DNA of 64,000 nucleotides. Origin: Pseudo-nitzschia pungens (lineage: Eukaryota > Bacillariophyta > Bacillariophyceae > Bacillariales > Bacillariaceae). Below are positions 11,529-21,345 of the stretch, piece by piece. Below the pieces are notes generated by a model. The model worked only from the letters and a program-made list of their open reading frames with translations. It did not search any database and was not told where the DNA came from. The stretch covers positions 3,906,001-3,970,000 of the forward strand of contig CM074763.1 of NCBI GenBank assembly GCA_037355855.1, written 5' to 3'. Within the stretch, counting starts at the first letter, position 1. The number at the start of each line of letters is the position of its first letter. A program made the translations under genes and the position numbers.

Positions 11529-13141
11529 ATGACGCGGTGGACATCGGCATTCCAGCTTCTGCTTTCGGCGATGGTTGTTGCAACCCAGGGATCAGCGTTC
11601 ACGGTTTCCTCGTCAACGTTGTCGACGAGACCATCTGCTGCCGCCGGGAAGAAAATCAAGTCATCATCGGCAGATACACCGGAAACGCTTCCTGAGTTTT
11701 CCAACAGCGAGGAATATTTAGCTTATTTAGAGACGGTCAGCAAACTTCCTCTTGGATTCGCCACCGGAACCGCCGATGGCACCTTCATTTCCGTTGAAGC
11801 ACCGGGTTTGGGGAATTTGAAAATTCGAGCCACTGTCATTCAATTGACAGAGGGTCCAACCGAGAACTGGGCTGCGTGTTTTACATCCAATAAGGTGAGG
11901 ACTTGATAGATTGCAAACAATTGAATAAGTAGCGTTTCCCGGTTCGCGTATCGTGTCTGCAACAGATGAGAAAAAAATAATCTGTCGCTTCTCACGTTGT
12001 CCCAAATTTCTCTCGGCTGTTTCTACTGATTTGCTGACAGTTCCCTGGTGCTCCCATCAAGGTAGGACGAAAACGGCTTGCAGCAGGCGGTCCGATCGAA
12101 GCACTTGTTATAAATAACAAAGTTTCTAATGTTTGTTCCGGTGGTGATGGAGAAGCCGACGCCGAATTGGTTTGCGAGGCGGTTGCGAAAGCGTTGAATC
12201 TCGAATCGAAAGAAATGGTGTTGCCATCTAGTACCGGAGTAATTGGATGGCGATTACCCGCAAAAGAATTGGCGGAAGAAGTCGTCCCAGAAGCGATCAA
12301 GAAAATGCAAACCGAATCCGTGTTGAATGCGGCCGAGGCCATCATGACCACCGATCGATTTCCGAAGGTGCGAAGCATCACGCTCTCTAATGGAGCCAGA
12401 GTTGTTGGAATTGCAAAAGGCGCAGGAATGATCGAACCCAATATGGCGACCATGCTCTCTTATATTCTGACTGATGCTACGGTGCCGAAGGAAAAGCTCC
12501 AATCTATGTTGGGTTCCGTAGTAAACGACACGTTCAACTGTATGTCCGTTGACGGAGACGAATCTACCTCGGACACGGTAGTGTGCTTGGCATCCAACAA
12601 AATTTCGGAAGAGGTGAACTTTGATGAGTTTGAGTCGGCCTTGAAGCATGTTAGCAAGGGTTTAGCCGCCGATATCGTTCGAAATGGGGAGGGAACCTCT
12701 CATGTTATGCGTGTGTCAATCAGCAACTTCCCCGGAACGAAAAAAGATGCACGATTTCTAGGACGGCATATTGTAAACTCTCCTCTCTTTAAATGTGCAG
12801 TTGCTGGTAATGATCCCAATACAGGTCGTTTGGCAGGTGCGATTGGGTCGTACATGGGAAAATACATGCCAGAAACAGATACTTCAAAGATGTCATTGAC
12901 ACTCGGAGGACGATGCATTTTCACGGAGGGAAAATTTGTCTTGGAGGGTGACAAAGTGGAAAAGGAATTGAGCAATCACATGAAGAATGCTGAATATGGC
13001 GAAGACACACACTTCCCTCCACATCAGCGATTTGTGGAAATCGGAGTTGATTTTGGCTTCGAGGGTATGGAGGATGTCATCGTTTTAGGAAGTGATCTAA
13101 CAAAGGAATATGTTGTGATTAACGCTGATTATAGAAGTTGA
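11529..13141 (+). CDS. argJ: ArgJ: ornithine/glutamate N-acetyltransferase, plastid
   Basis: Two exons, 11529-11894 and 12041-13141, with a GTGAGG...GACAG intron (11895-12040) in phase 0; 488 residues. The N-terminus is a signal peptide ending GSAF, the plastid-import motif. The ArgJ fold is clear: STGVIG near 185, AKGAGMIEPNMATML near 246-261 where the proenzyme cuts itself between Ala258 and Thr259 to free the catalytic Thr, and NSFN-type motif NDTFNCMSVDGDESTSDT. The enzyme moves the acetyl group from N-acetylornithine to glutamate in arginine synthesis, closing the acetyl cycle; some members also use acetyl-CoA. Whether this one is bifunctional cannot be told. Length and motifs are complete. 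Convergent with the coiled-coil gene. Confidence 0.96.
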
Positions 13142-13349
13142 TGCAAATGTGTTGGTGTGAGTACTCGTTGAGGTGCAAAACACGTTTGGATGAGACATGC
13201 GGACCTTAAACTTTTTGAAAAATTAATACAATAGAGTTTACACAAAGTACAAACTATGCTCTTCGGCGAGGAAAATGTAGTCAATGAGCACTCCAAAATC
13301 TTGTTCTGCAATTACAGTATATTATTCCTAAATCTTTTTGCCCCCCAGT

Positions 13350-14156
13350 CTATTTCGCGTCCGCAGCCTTCTTAAGCTTTTTCATTTCCTTTTTTTTCAG
13401 TGCCTCCTGCTTGATGACCTGCTTGAGAAGCCAAATCATTTCGCTCTTCTTTTCCGATAACTTCTCCATCTTTTCCTTCAGATCCGCTTGTTTCTTCTCG
13501 AGGACCTCAACTTTGCTGCATGTAGGAGCAATCGTTTCCCCTTCGACAATGCCATTTTTTTCTGTCACCGTGGCGGTTTCTTCCTTGTCCCCTCTTGCTT
13601 TTTTAGCTGCGAAATATGCTTCTTCCTTCTCGTCTTCTTCCTGTTCTCTTTTGCGTTTATAAACCATTTCGTCTTCGAATTTTTTCTCATATTCCAATTT
13701 GCATTCTTCTTTGATTTCTTCCTTTAGTTTTATGTCTTCTTTTTGCCACCTCTGCCGAATCTTCGTCTCCAACTCTTCGATTGCCCTCGTGGTCTTCAAT
13801 TCGTGTTCCTTTCGAATTTTCTTCACTTTTTCCGACTTGGCAAGTAACGCCTGTGCTAATTTATCTCTGGCCGCTTTCGCTTCGGAGGAGGCTTGTTTCT
13901 CCTCCTCTTTCAATTGCTTTAGCTTTCGCTCGGATTCTCTTACTCCGGCCTTTTGTGGTGGGTTGGTTTTCATCAAATAGGTTCGGATAGATTGCTTCGT
14001 TTGCATAGGAACCTGTGGCAAAGGTACTGAAAATACTCTCGTCTGAGTCGTATTTTGGGAGGATTGTTTGTCTTTATAGCGTTCGGGAACGAGCCATTGA
14101 GGCAACGTGTAGTATGAAATCATGTTAGGATCAAAAGCGGAGGAAGACAACATCAC
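13350..14156 (-). CDS. charged coiled-coil protein, unknown function
   Basis: Single-exon 268-codon ORF. Residues 1-75 are not coiled (SAFDPNMISYYTLPQWLVPERY, then Pro/Gln-rich). From about 75 to the end it is dominated by Lys, Glu and Ala with heptad-like spacing (KLKQLKEEEKQ, LETKIRQRWQKED, KKQADLKEKMEKL), a long coiled coil broken near 205-215. The C-terminus is a Lys-rich tail (KKKEMKKLKKAADAK). There is no signal peptide. No family recognised; coding is supported by length, composition and its place next to argJ with convergent 3' ends 208 bp apart. Confidence 0.65.
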   Translation of the reverse strand: MMLSSSAFDPNMISYYTLPQWLVPERYKDKQSSQNTTQTRVFSVPLPQVPMQTKQSIRTYLMKTNPPQKAGVRESERKLKQLKEEEKQASSEAKAARDKLAQALLAKSEKVKKIRKEHELKTTRAIEELETKIRQRWQKEDIKLKEEIKEECKLEYEKKFEDEMVYKRKREQEEDEKEEAYFAAKKARGDKEETATVTEKNGIVEGETIAPTCSKVEVLEKKQADLKEKMEKLSEKKSEMIWLLKQVIKQEALKKKEMKKLKKAADAK

Positions 14157-14540
14157 AGAATTCTCGTTGCTCTAAATTTCCATCGATATTGGAAGCTCAC
14201 TACTGCTGGTCCCTAGCCTGGTTGTCCGAGCAAAATTGTATTACAGCGGTCACTGCGCACTCAGGTTGCGTCGATTTCGTTCTAGCAAGAGTGCGGTGTT
14301 GCTTGCATTCGATGTCTATTTCACATGATGGGGTCGTATTGAGTCTGCGGGAAATCATATTTTTCTACAGTTCGTCCTCCAAAAAACATGTGTTGAGGGA
14401 ATCGAAACTACATTTAGGGGAAAAAAATAAAGAAATTCCCGCAGAAGCAGAAGAAATTCCCGCTGAAGCGAAAAACGCTCCCGTAGAAGCAAAAAACGCT
14501 CCCGCAGAAGCAAAAAACGCTCCCGCAGCTGAGGGAAAAA

Positions 14541-14604
14541 AAAAAAATTCCCGCAGACACCAATTTTGAACAAAAAAAAAATTTGGTGTCTGCGGGAATT
14601 TTTT
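14541..14604. other. strong hairpin, left arm
   Basis: AATTCCCGCAGACACCAA pairs with TTGGTGTCTGCGGGAATT across an A-rich loop, a stem of about 20 bp. The counterpart in the right arm (17737-17797) keeps the stem while changing a base pair (A-T here, C-G there), so the fold is preserved. Confidence 0.85.
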
Positions 14605-15041
14605 TTTTTTCCCGCAGGCTGCGGGAAAGTGCCCAAAAAATTGGAGCAAGCTTAATTACACTGGAGTAAGATTAAATACACTGGATCAAGCTTAAATAAA
14701 TTGGATCAAGGAGCAAGCTCAAACAAATTGGAGTACCGCACGGTAGCGGAGTTTTGGCGAGCTAAAAAATGTTGTTGTTGCAGCTTCTCTGTTGTCGCCG
14801 GACACCAACAGTAATGGCAATGGCGACGGAATCCTCGGCGGCGTGGGAGTCCACAAGCCGGTGGGAGAGCTACTGGTGGAATCCATCTCTACGAACAACC
14901 ATTGTTCGCACGGAGCGGGACAGCGCATGACATGAATCATCGACATCACCCAAATGGTGGTGAACACCAAGGAATGAATGAATCATCGGAGACGACTTGG
15001 ATCCGATTCGATCCGATTCGATTCGATTTGATTCTGTGCCG

Positions 15042-15127
15042 GGGATGCTTGGCGATGCTTGGCGATGCTTGGCGATGCTTAGCGATGCTTGGCGATGCTT
15101 GGCGATGATTTGCGATGATTGGCGAGC
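15042..15127 (+). repeat. 10-bp tandem repeat GATGCTTGGC
   Basis: About eight units of GATGCTTGGC with single-base variants (GATGCTTAGC, GATGATTTGC, GATGATTGGC). It is preceded by GATCCGATTC-type short repeats at 15000-15035. Non-coding minisatellite. Confidence 0.85.
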
Positions 15128-15689
15128 TTTCGCATTTCCCTTGCCCTAAGCGATCACAGTAACTTACTAATTTTCTAGATATCGATATACATCACCCAAG
15201 TTAATCATACACGGACAGATAATTTTTTACTTGAAATGGGTCTGTGTGTTCATTCACATCGTTTATGTGGGAGTAAGACCTTTCATGTTACTCGTAAGGT
15301 ACTTGTAACATATTTCATGTTGTACGGAGTAAACCTCATTATCCATGTGTAAGTTACTCTCGTACGAGTGGAATTCCTACGTACATGTAGTGGGGGACGT
15401 CTGTCGAAAATTTTTCAATTTTTAAAGTATCAACATCGAATACCGGTACTTGTATCCACTCTCATGGAGTATGTTGTTCATCAGAGAACAAAAAATTATG
15501 TAGGCACCGTTCGAATCAATTTCATTAAGACTGCCTCAACGTTTAGCTGCTTACTCCGACCGGATTTTAGCTCAACGGCAGCTCTGGGCGATGAATGCGG
15601 GGGGGGACCTGTTGCAGCTGTGTCAATTCGCGACTGGTTGCAGCTTTCGAATAGAACTCCATAATTTTGTCTCATAAACGTAAGTGAGG

Positions 15690-16298
15690 ATGTGGAATGA
15701 TAAGTGCAATGCGGCCTTGGACCTCCTATTCCAAGAGGAAGAGATCGTAGATCCTACCTGGAATGAGCCTCATGAGATTGACCAGGTTTATGAGATGTCA
15801 CCTGTGTTTGCCGAGAACAATGTCAAGAAGAAAAACTTCTATACCCATTTCAGGAAACGAGCGAAAAAGTTCATCATTAATAAATCATTGCAGGGTGTTC
15901 GTAGAAGTGAGTGAGGTGTTTCATCAGATACGACAGACGTTTACGGCTGTCTGACATCACCTTTTTCCCTTTTTTTGTTCGCTACAGGAGAATTGGAATT
16001 AAAGGGCAAAGTTCTCCAGAAACCCAAGTCCCATTTCGTTGCAGCAAAAACAAATAAGAAGGCGAAAGAAGCAGCTTCGTCCTCTCCCAAAGAAAAGCCT
16101 CCTTCGCCCGAATCCGTTCGAAAGGCACCGTCGAAGTCTCTTCCGACAAAACCGGCGCAAAAGGCACCGTCGAAGTCTCTTCCGACAAAACCGGCGCAAA
16201 AGGCACCCCCAACGTCTCCTCTGACATCGACGCCCAGAGCATCCGTAACGTCTCCTCCGACAAAAACTTTGCAGCAAGAGCTTCGTTGGGGAAGGTGA
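15690..16298 (+). CDS. small spliced gene, unknown function
   Basis: Two exons can be joined in frame: 15690-15906 and 15988-16298, with a GTGAGT...CTACAG intron of 81 bp (15907-15987) in phase 1; about 175 residues. The N-terminal half is acidic then basic (LFQEEEIVDPTWNEP; KKKNFYTHFRKRAKKFIINKSLQGVRR). The C-terminal half is a Lys/Pro/Ser-rich tail with two copies of a 12-residue unit (KAPSKSLPTKPAQ). The in-frame splice is the main support. A 229-codon antisense ORF (16671-15982) overlaps exon 2 and might be the real gene instead. It lies between the long inverted arms, so it could be cargo. No family recognised. Confidence 0.4.
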
Positions 16299-16739
16299 GA
16301 TCCGAAATTTTGGGAGAGGAGGGAGGGGTGGGATTTTGACGTTCTCCTGCAACCAGATGATTGTCGACCATGGCGTACGCACCCACTCGTGCTGCTCGTG
16401 CTGCCCTCACTTGCTCGCCGTAATTTATCTCTCCAACCTGGTTTATAAATGATCCTTGCCGAGCGTCTCCGAGTTCCATGTTCGCAAATCGACGCCCCAG
16501 TCCTAGTGTATCGAACTGATGGCGATACGAGTTTTCTTGACCGCTGGGCAAATGCCCAGTACGCCCAAGTGCTTCGAACTCTTGGCAGTTTTCCTTATTG
16601 TCTGACTGTCCCCAATTCATTATTCCGATATTGGTCTTGTGATTTATTCTGATTATGATATATGTAGACATCTCTCATGCCAGAGAGCTGAACAGCGAAC
16701 ATCTTCCTCGACGTGGACGTCGTTGCTATCCGTTTTTGA

Positions 16740-17040
16740 GTCCATTCAAAATCTCTGATCATGTGTAATCACATTATTTACACATAGATGTTGGTGAAAT
16801 TTTGTCAAAATGGTCGTCCTAATCACATCATTGCAGCATTGCCGTTGACTCGAACACATGGCTGTTGGTGAAATTTGTCAGATTGAGTCCATTTAAATCT
16901 CAGATCATGTGTAATCAGTATTTGCGTTCTCTCGAACACATGGACTGAATGAAACATCACGAACACATGGACGTTGGGTGAAAAATTTCGTCGTTGCTAT
17001 CCGTGCTCATCTCAGATCATGTGCAAAAAGACCAGCCTTC
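16740..17040. repeat. degenerate tandem repeat with CGAACACATGG
   Basis: Three to four imperfect units combine GAGTCCATT, ATCTCAGATCATGTGTAATCA, CGAACACATGG and GTTGGTGAAATTTTGTC. Non-coding. It sits inside the long inverted-repeat block. Confidence 0.6.
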
Positions 17041-17736
17041 AGCGCACGGATGGTGGGCAAACGTAATCAATTTTTTAGTACAAGCACTAGCATCGTGTTA
17101 TCGCTAGAGGGACATATTAACATTATACAGATTATACAGATATGAATTTGGTAATGCTGGCCCTTGTTTGGCGAGAAATTAATCTCTCTACCGGTATCGC
17201 CAAAATAATCTGAGCTCGTGCATTATTTATCGCCAAACAAAACACTCCCTCACTTGGCAGCAGAGGCAACGCCCTCTTCGTCTTCTCTGATGGTTCATTC
17301 CTTGGTGTTGACCATTTGGGTGATGTCGATGTGGGCAGTCAGCAGTCGGCAGTCGGCAGTCCTTCCCGCTGTCCCGCTTGTTCGCAGAGATGGAATACTG
17401 CCACTGCCACTGCCACTACCGGGAGGTGCGACTGCCCCTGTCCCAGAGTGTGGATCGGAATACAGCGACGTACCGTAAATCGATAGATGAAGGTAAGGGG
17501 ACGCGAGGCGAGGGGACGCGAAGCAAGGTGATCGACCGGTACACCGATGGATAAAGTTACTCATAGATCGAGTGTATTACTACACTTAACCGTTCCCGTA
17601 GCGTTAAAAACGTTCCCGCAGCGTTAAGAACGTTCCCTCAGAGTTAAAAACGTTCCCTCAGCCTTCAGAACGTTCCCGCAGAAGCAAAAACGCTCCCGCA
17701 GAAGCAAAAAACTTCCCTCAGACTGAGGGAAAAAAA

Positions 17737-17797
17737 ATAAATTCCCGCAGCCACCAATTTTGAACCCAAAAAAAAATTGGTGGCTGCGGGAATTTAT
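17737..17797. other. strong hairpin, right arm
   Basis: A perfect stem of about 25 bp (ATAAATTCCCGCAGCCACCA and its complement) with a short A-rich loop. It is homologous to the hairpin at 14541-14604 with a compensatory base-pair change. Confidence 0.85.
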
Positions 17798-17998
17798 TTT
17801 TTTCCCTCAGCTGCAGGAGTTTTTCATTTTTAGGGAGAAACGGTAATTCTTGAAGGAAAATTTTTACAATCGGGAATTTATTTTTTTTTGCTTCTGCGGG
17901 AATTTCTTTATTTTTTTCCCCTAAATGTAGTTTCGATTCCCTCAACACATGTTTTTTGGAGGACGAACTGTAGAAAAATATGATTTCCCGCAGACTCA

Positions 17999-18871
17999 TT
18001 CTGAGTTCCGACAGGCGACAGGCGACGGGCGACAAGCGCTGATATTGTTGAGAGAACACCGCCACTGAACGTAGAGAGTTATGTACACTCACATCTCACA
18101 TGTGCGGTAATATACGGTATCGTATGAGTAAGCCTTAACCTTACTCGTACTTGTATTGCCTCTCAGTAGAAATATACTGACATTTGACTAATAGGACTGA
18201 GAAAATTGGTTGGCCAAAATCTACTGCGACAGAGAAGATTTTTGGGCCGCAACTAGACGATACGCTCAATTTTGTACTGGTTGCACGTACGCGAAGCGCG
18301 CGCAACTACGGTTGCATTTTAGGGATACAGTAAGGTTACCAGTGCTCGTATTCATTCATTTTTTCAGATTTGGTACAAACGTGTGGTACGGTAGAATTAA
18401 GATTTTACCATAGTCGTAAATAGGTAGATGTACGTACTAGCGCTGTAGAAATGACGACTCCACTAATTTGGAAAGTCAACTGATAGCGGTAAGATTTTAA
18501 GACTTAAGGTTACTTCGTACTTCGTAAGGTTACACATTTTTTGGGGATCTCTACCGCCGACCGATAGGGAGCTCTGAGAATTTCTTTTATTGTTGTTACT
18601 TTTTCACAAGAATTCGACATCCGTTATCTTCTTATTTTTTGAGGTGATGACATCAACAAAAACATTGGCACATTGGTTGAAAACCCCGAAAATCCTAGCC
18701 AAGCATCTGTCAACCAAAAGTGCTCTGCACATGTACGGTAATACCGGCACATTAGATCAACGTAATAACAGTTCCAGTGCGATTTCATAACATCCAGTAG
18801 ACAATTGGGAACATTATTCCATTTGGATCAAGCTAGGATCTACACTACGTGTACTAACAGAAAAGAGAAGT
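17999..18871. other. intergenic, upstream of the FNR fusion gene
   Basis: No gene recognised in 870 bp. ORFs at 18210-18413 and 18590-18790 have no conserved features. The last 200 bp should hold the promoter of the downstream gene, but no defined element is visible. Confidence 0.45.
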
Positions 18872-20835
18872 ATGATGGGAAGAACATCAAGTCGTATGGC
18901 GTTCTGCCTCTTCGTGCTTGTGGCAGCACTTTGCGGGTCGTCGTTGGCATTCCAGGCTACAACGAGATCTGCGATCGGATTTCGGTGAGTGTCGTTGTCT
19001 GAAGTAAAGGCGCAGAAATGACGGCTGGTAGTTGATCACAGTCGCCAACTCATCTCCAATCCCCATGACATCTTGTCCTTCGTTTGCATACAAGCAGCTC
19101 GTCCGCGAACGGCCTTCCCAGCACCTCACCTGCAGCGACGAGTAGCAACCTAAATCTATCATTTTCATCCATCGGCAATGCCTTTGGCACACAAATCACC
19201 AACGATGACTCCATCGTGGCAAAGAAGACTTCAAAGAGCAAGCGTGCTGTTGTATCGAAAGTCCTGAGACGATCTGCCGTAGCTCTCGTTGCTTTGACAT
19301 TCTTGACCAATAACCCTGCCTTTGCGGCCAAGACGGCAGTCGCTGCCCCCGTAGAACACTTACACACAGGACAGAAGATTGCCAACTTTTTCATCAACTT
19401 TGGGCTGCCCAAATGGGCTGTGCTAAGTGTGATCTCGGCGATGCCAGTAGTAGAACTTCGTGGAGCAATTCCTGTAGGTGTTTGGATGGGTTTGCCCATC
19501 GAGCAGGTCTTTCCGATTTGTGTTCTCGGTAACATGGTCCCCATCGTTCCACTCCTTTTCCTTTTGAAAAATGAAACGTTGAAGAAGCTGATGAGCCCCA
19601 TTCTGAAACGTGCCGAAAAGAAGGCATCTGGATTGGGTGTTGGAGATGTCAAAAAGCAGTGGGTTTCCCTCGCTGCCTTCGTTGGAATCCCTCTTCCCGG
19701 AACAGGTGCCTGGACTGGTGCCATGGGAGCCTTTTTGTTGGGAATGCCAACGCCCGTTGCACTGTCGGCAATTTTTGCCGGTGTGGTTTCGGCTGGATGC
19801 ATTATGACCGCCATCACCCTTGCCGGCAAGACGGGTGGAGTCATCGCCCTTTCTGTCTTGATTGCGTTTGCATTGAATGAATTGCTCTTCAAGAAGTCGA
19901 AGAACGCGCAGGACTTTTTGGAGGCCAATCCACACTGGGACCAATCCAGCGTCCCTGTCAATGTATACAAAAATAAGGCTCCTTTCACTGGAAAGGTTAT
20001 CTCAACTAAACGTATTGTTGGTCCAAAGGCTACTGGTGAAACTTGCCACATTGTCATCGACCACAATGGAGACTTTCCGTACTGGGAGGGACAATCATGG
20101 GGTGTTATCCCTCCTGGTGTCAGAGAGAAGGATGGTAAACCCCACGCAGTCCGTCTCTACTCGATTGCATCGTCTCGATACGGTGATGACATGACTGGAA
20201 AGACAGGATCGTTGTGTGTCCGTCGTGCGACATACTGGTGCCCAGAACTTAAAGCCGAGGACCCAGCAAAGAAAGGCATTTGCTCGAACTTCCTTTGTGA
20301 TACCAAAAGTGGTGATGAAGTAACGATGACTGGACCAGCTGGAAAAGTGATGTTACTCCCGGAGGAAGACCCTGCTACCGACTACATCATGGTTGCTACA
20401 GGAACTGGTATTGCACCATACCGTGGATTCATCCGTCGTCTGTTCAACGAAGACACCCCAGCTGCTCGTGCTTACAAGGGAGAAGCCTGGTTGTTCTTGG
20501 GTGTAGCAAATAGCGATGCCCTCCTCTACGATGACGAATTCCAAGAAGCCAAGAGTCGATTCCCTGATAATTTCCGAATCGATTACGCTCTTTCTCGAGA
20601 GCAAACCAATGCTAAGGGAGGAAAAATGTACATTCAAGACAAAGTTGAAGAATACGCAGATGAAGTCTTCACCAAGCTTGAAAATGGTGCCCACATTTAC
20701 TTTTGTGGACTGAAAGGAATGATGCCTGGAATCCAAGATATGTTGAAGGGTGTGGCGGAAAAGAAAGGACTTGAATACGACGAATGGCTCAAGAAATTGA
20801 AGAAAAACAAGCAGTGGCACGTTGAGGTCTACTAA
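18872..20835 (+). CDS. membrane exporter-like domain fused to ferredoxin-NADP reductase
   Basis: Exon 1 is 18872-18984 and exon 2 is 19095-20835, with a GTGAGT...AAG intron; about 617 residues. The acceptor is a tandem AAGCAG, so a form one Ser shorter is possible. The N-terminus is a signal peptide with SLAF at cleavage (plastid). A second targeting-like segment follows ([22 protein letters not shown], with twin Arg and an AxA-type end). Residues about 135-305 match the small multidrug export family (PF06695/COG2426): [37 protein letters not shown], with four or five membrane segments. Residues about 325-617 are a complete plant-type [16 protein letters not shown] (FAD), [17 protein letters not shown] (NADP), YALSREQ, C-terminal WHVEVY. 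FNR passes electrons from ferredoxin to NADP+. Both domains lie in one uninterrupted exon. The FNR would be anchored to a plastid membrane; that is inference. Confidence 0.93.
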
Positions 20836-21345
20836 CAGTTTAGTTCTTCTCTCCAGCGATTGAGGTACTTCTGATTGTCATTAATTTGAAGAAACTTTGA
20901 ATATACAAATAATAAGAAGCCACTCCACTGTATTCGTGTAAATATGCGATGGGCGATGATTTGACATACGAATAATAACAGACATGAATCTACTCAGAGT
21001 AGGAAACCACTATTTGAGTTTGTGAGAAACGTTCTTTTCTTTTCCAAATGTCTACGAGTAAATATTGCGGAAAAGATTTGTTCGAAAGGAGTACACGAGT
21101 TGAAACGTTGTCTTCAGAAAACTATCATTGATAAGAGCGTACAAGCACAAGTAATCACTGTTTACCAGAAGACATATTCGTCAAAACTGTTTTGAAATCC
21201 GTTCGCTTGTCAGACATCTCCAACATGACTCTCGTCTGTCGTCGAAAATCCGTTTGCGGAGGAATTTGTAGGCCGTTCGTGCCTTGTCAACTTTTTACTT
21301 GATTGAGACCGAAATATAAATCAAACTATTTAATTTTTACTATTA
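20836..21345. other. intergenic between convergent FNR and GPCR genes
   Basis: About 510 bp of AT-rich sequence holding both 3' UTRs. AATAAT/AATAAAT-like motifs occur near 20910 and 20970, but no polyadenylation site can be assigned. No other gene seen. Confidence 0.5.

Larger units (their letters stand above)
14340..17998. mobile_element. 3.7-kb block with long terminal inverted repeats
   Basis: The left end (from TGAGTCTGCGGGAAATCATA at 14340) recurs inverted at the right end (to 17998). The first about 115 bp are nearly identical: ACAGTTCGTCCTCC, AAAACATGTGTTGAGGG, ACATTTAGGGGAAAAA. Weaker inverted similarity continues inwards, including a CATTTGGGTGATGTCGATG segment at about 14937-14956 and 17318-17336, so the arms are about 650-710 bp. 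The arms also carry many CCCGCAG/CTGCGGG motifs. This geometry fits a long-TIR DNA transposon or foldback element. No transposase and no convincing flanking duplication were found; an inverted segmental duplication is an alternative. Confidence 0.6.

Noticed and set aside
15982..16671. 229-codon minus-strand ORF opposite the small spliced gene
   Set aside because: Not fully excluded, but the plus strand has an in-frame GT-AG intron and a more protein-like N-terminal exon; the antisense repeats mirror the plus-strand KAPSKSLPTKPAQ units.
14541..17797. Hairpins as transcription terminators
   Set aside because: Rho-independent terminators are bacterial; here the hairpins are paired features of inverted repeat arms in a nuclear genome.
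19050..20066. 338-codon minus-strand ORF opposite the FNR fusion gene
   Set aside because: Antisense shadow of a clearly conserved coding exon.
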